From AR5 sp041497115 (GTDB taxonomy: Bacteria; Methylomirabilota; Methylomirabilia; Rokubacteriales; CSP1-6): 8,414 nucleotides of DNA. The position numbers were made by a program, and so were the translations under genes. Below are positions 6,937 to 8,414 of the stretch, in pieces. Positions within the stretch are counted from its first letter, which is position 1. Every line of letters begins with the position of its first letter. Location: contig JBGQFW010000150.1 in NCBI GenBank assembly GCA_041497115.1, positions 1-8,414 on the forward strand, given 5' to 3'. The notes under the pieces are model-generated. The model saw nothing but the letters and a program-made list of their open reading frames with translations, was not told the origin of the DNA and ran no database searches.

Positions 6937-7914
6937 TCAGCGGCCGAGCGTGAACTTCTGGAACGTGTGCGTGCCCTCGGGGGCGAGCCCCCGGCTGACC
7001 GCGAAGGTCCAGGTGACCTCGCTCACGTAGACGTCGTGGTTGGAGTCCACCGCGATGCCGTGCGGCGCGGCGAAGCTGCCCGCCGCGGTCGCGTCGGGAC
7101 CGCCCCAGCGCGCGAGCAGCCGGCCGTCGCGGTCGAAGACGCTCACGCGCCCCTGGCGCGGCTGGCTGATCGGCCCGTGCCGCTGCGAGGTCTGCCCCGT
7201 GTGCCACCAGAGCTCGGAGACGTAGGCGCGTCCCTGGGCGTCGAAGACGATGTGGGTCGGCCGCTGGGTGTCGGCCCACTCGGCGAGATACTCGCCGTCG
7301 GGGCTGAAGATCTGGACGCGGTCGTTCTCGCGGTCGCAGACGAAGACGCGCCCGTCGGCGGCGACGGCGATGCCGTGGGGCAGGTGGAACTGGCCGGGGC
7401 CCTTGCCCGACACGCCCCACGAGCGCTTGAGGCTCCCCGTCGACGAGAACTGGTGGACGCGACAGTTGCCGTAGCCGTCGGAGACGTAGAGATCGCCCCG
7501 GGGGCCGACGGCCAGGTTGGTCGGCCGGTTGAACGGGCCGGCCGCCCGCGGGATGTTGATCGAGTCCTTGCCGTCGTAGCCGGTGTCGGAGGGCGTGTTC
7601 AGCGTGCCGAGCGTGAGGAGCAGCTTGCCCTGCGCGGAGAACTGCCGGACGGTGTGGTTGCCGTCGTCGGTGCACCACACGGTGCCGTCGGGCCCGATCG
7701 TGATGCCGTGGGTGCGATAGGTGAACTCGCCCTCGCCCCACGAGCGCAGGAAGCTGCCCTTGCGGTCGTAGACGATGATGGGATGATCGCCGCGGCAGAT
7801 CAGGAAGACGCGGTCCTCGCCGTCCACGGCCACCCCCGCGACGTCGCGGTGCTGGTAGCCGCCCGGCAGCTGCTCCCACCCCTGCTGCACCCGGTACGTG
7901 AGCGTGTCTGTCAT
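6937..7914 (-). CDS. NHL-repeat six-bladed beta-propeller protein
   Basis: The 325-aa protein is built of about six NHL-type blades. Repeated cores are VAGVAVDGEDRVFLICRGDH, THGITIGPDGTVWCTDDGNH, PTNLAVGPRGDLYVSDGYGN, PHGIAVAADGRVFVCDREND, PTHIVFDAQGRAYVSELWWH and PHGIAVDSNHDVYVSEV, each followed by a strand such as VRQFSAQGKLL or VQIFSPDGEYL. This matches the bacterial family often labelled peptidyl-alpha-hydroxyglycine alpha-amidating lyase-like; the label is by fold, and lyase activity is not implied. There is no signal peptide, so the protein should be cytoplasmic. I prefer the ATG at 7914 over the ATG at 7920, because GGAGG directly abuts the latter but is six bases from the former. It is co-transcribed with the cupin gene. 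Roles as a lactonase, lyase or binding scaffold are all possible. Confidence 0.9.
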   Translation of the reverse strand: MTDTLTYRVQQGWEQLPGGYQHRDVAGVAVDGEDRVFLICRGDHPIIVYDRKGSFLRSWGEGEFTYRTHGITIGPDGTVWCTDDGNHTVRQFSAQGKLLLTLGTLNTPSDTGYDGKDSINIPRAAGPFNRPTNLAVGPRGDLYVSDGYGNCRVHQFSSTGSLKRSWGVSGKGPGQFHLPHGIAVAADGRVFVCDRENDRVQIFSPDGEYLAEWADTQRPTHIVFDAQGRAYVSELWWHTGQTSQRHGPISQPRQGRVSVFDRDGRLLARWGGPDATAAGSFAAPHGIAVDSNHDVYVSEVTWTFAVSRGLAPEGTHTFQKFTLGR

Positions 7915-7920
7915 GAGCAT

Positions 7921-7925
7921 CCTCC
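7921..7925 (-). promoter_or_regulatory. Shine-Dalgarno site of the propeller gene
   Basis: GGAGG on the minus strand is a perfect anti-16S match. It touches the ATG at 7920 with no spacer but is six bases from the ATG at 7914, and so picks the second as the start. Confidence 0.7.
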
Positions 7926-7937
7926 GTTGGCCCGCTC

Positions 7938-7967
7938 ACTATCGGCGAGCGCCCGGCGTGGCGTCAA
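7938..7967 (-). promoter_or_regulatory. Sigma-70-type promoter of the propeller-cupin operon
   Basis: On the minus strand TTGACG (7967-7962, 5 of 6 bases of the -35 consensus) is separated by 18 bp from GATAGT (7943-7938, 4 of 6 of the -10 consensus). The expected start of transcription is near 7931, giving a short leader of about 17 bases that contains the GGAGG site. The order and distances are right, which makes this the best promoter in the window. It lies just inside the IS end, so the insertion appears to have left it intact. Confidence 0.5.
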
Positions 7968-7997
7968 GTCGCTCAGCGCGTCGTGCTACTGCTACAT

Positions 7998-8035
7998 AAA
8001 AATGTCGTGGGGTAACTGCACCGTGAAAATGTCGT
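7998..8035. repeat. Direct repeat AAAATGTCGT at the IS end
   Basis: AAAATGTCGT occurs at 7999-8008 and again at 8026-8035, 27 bp apart in start position. The first copy is followed by GGGG and the second by CCCCCC. Ten identical bases twice within 37 bp of such GC-rich DNA is unlikely by chance. Spaced repeats at IS ends usually bind transposase. Confidence 0.65.
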
Positions 8036-8056
8036 CCCCCCATGGAGACTTTCACG
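8022..8056 (+). promoter_or_regulatory. Inverted repeat around the transposase ribosome site
   Basis: CGTGAAA (8022-8028) and TTTCACG (8050-8056) are perfect seven-base inverted repeats with 21 bases between. The second arm ends just before the ATG at 8057, and the loop contains the GGAG ribosome site at 8044-8047. In mRNA the stem could limit transposase translation; in DNA it could be a protein site. Function is inferred only. Confidence 0.35.
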
Positions 8057-8414
8057 ATGAGTCGGAAGGAGTTGCCCCGGGCCGGGCTGGTGGCCGCCGC
8101 CGTGGCCGGTCGGATCAGCAATCGGGAGGGCGCCGCGGCGCTGCACGTGACGCCCCGGCAGTTCCAGCGCCTCAAGCAGCGGTTTCGGCAGGTGGGGGCT
8201 CTGGCCCTGCGGCATCAGGGCCGGGGCCGGCCCTCCCCCCGGCGCCTGCCTGCGGCCGTGGCGGCGACGGTCCAGGCGCTGCTGCGCGATCGCTACGCCG
8301 GCTTCAATGACACCCACCTGACTGAGAAGCTGCGGGAGTTGCACGCGCTGGTGATCTCGCGTGAGACGGTGCGACGGATGCGCCGCGAGCTCGGGCAGCC
8401 GGCCCTGCACCGCC
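8057..8414 (+). CDS. IS1202/ISNCY-type transposase, N-terminal part
   Basis: The first 119 codons of a transposase run off the right edge. The protein starts MSRKELPRAGLVAAAVAGRI. Residues about 14-45 are a helix-turn-helix (GRISNREGAAALHVTPRQFQRLKQRF), followed by a basic GRGRPSPRR linker (55-63). A second DNA-binding part has RDRYAGFNDTHLTEKL (78-92) and SRETVRRMRRELG (101-113). The FNDTHLTEKL segment is a hallmark, as I recall it, of IS1202-group (ISNCY) transposases. The DDE catalytic domain lies beyond the window, so integrity cannot be judged. I chose the ATG at 8057 because GGAG lies nine bases before it; the in-frame ATG at 8042 has no ribosome site and would add five residues. The gene is divergent from the propeller operon. 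Confidence 0.85.
   Translation, partial: MSRKELPRAGLVAAAVAGRISNREGAAALHVTPRQFQRLKQRFRQVGALALRHQGRGRPSPRRLPAAVAATVQALLRDRYAGFNDTHLTEKLRELHALVISRETVRRMRRELGQPALHR

Larger units (their letters stand above)
7984..8414 (+). mobile_element. Left end of an IS1202/ISNCY-type insertion sequence (partial)
   Basis: The region holds the start of an IS1202-type transposase gene and, before it, AT-richer DNA (about 7984-8035) with repeated AAAATGTCGT boxes that stands out from the GC-rich surroundings. These boxes are the likely terminal or transposase-binding sequences. The exact left boundary is not visible, because the right end and the target duplication are outside the window; 7984 is an estimate, placed at a tandem TGCTAC pair. 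The element sits upstream of the propeller operon and is transcribed away from it. Confidence 0.6.

Noticed and set aside
6920..7939. Long fusion frame joining upstream sequence to the cupin
   Set aside because: The part before the cupin ATG at 6919 is a shifted-frame shadow of the propeller gene, rich in Arg and Pro, with no fold signature.
6967..8310. 447-aa open frame on the plus strand
   Set aside because: It runs opposite the propeller gene and then through the IS end in the wrong frame relative to the transposase; no domain is recognisable.

Overview
The window is very GC-rich DNA from an uncultured-type or environmental bacterium. The signal peptides, Shine-Dalgarno sites, Dpp-type ABC transporter and IS element are all bacterial. 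The gene mix (peptide-family ABC uptake, an ADP-forming-type acyl-CoA synthetase, a tiny secreted Pro/Tyr-rich protein, an HPGHE-type PIG-L protein, an NHL propeller) reminds me of Rokubacteria/Methylomirabilota or some high-GC proteobacteria. I cannot place it from this sequence alone, and the taxonomic remark is inference.

Region 1 (1-4023, minus strand) is a tightly packed operon. Read in its own direction it encodes a 725-aa acyl-CoA synthetase (NDP-forming), then a family 5 extracellular solute-binding protein whose start overlaps the synthetase stop as ATGA, then the first 108 residues of a DppB-type permease that runs off the left edge. The layout suggests uptake of a small organic solute followed by CoA activation or recycling.

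Region 2 (4024-6409, plus strand) starts in a 74-bp divergent intergenic gap. It encodes a 124-aa exported protein with a seven-residue PVY repeat, a PIG-L/LmbE-like protein with an altered metal motif (HPGHE instead of HPDDE) and no normal start codon, and a GT4-type glycosyltransferase whose GTG start lies inside the end of the PIG-L gene. The last two are probably translationally coupled and may act on the same glycoconjugate.

Region 3 (6419-7967, minus strand) is a two-gene operon: a six-bladed NHL-type propeller protein, then a cysteine-dioxygenase-like cupin. A recognisable sigma-70-type promoter and a strong Shine-Dalgarno site precede it. It converges on region 2 with only 9 bp between the two stop codons.

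Region 4 (about 7984-8414, plus strand) is the left end of an insertion sequence. It has short repeated AAAATGTCGT boxes and the N-terminal 119 codons of an IS1202/ISNCY-type transposase, cut by the window edge. I found no tRNA, rRNA, CRISPR array, riboswitch or convincing terminator. No stretch longer than 300 bp lacks a gene.
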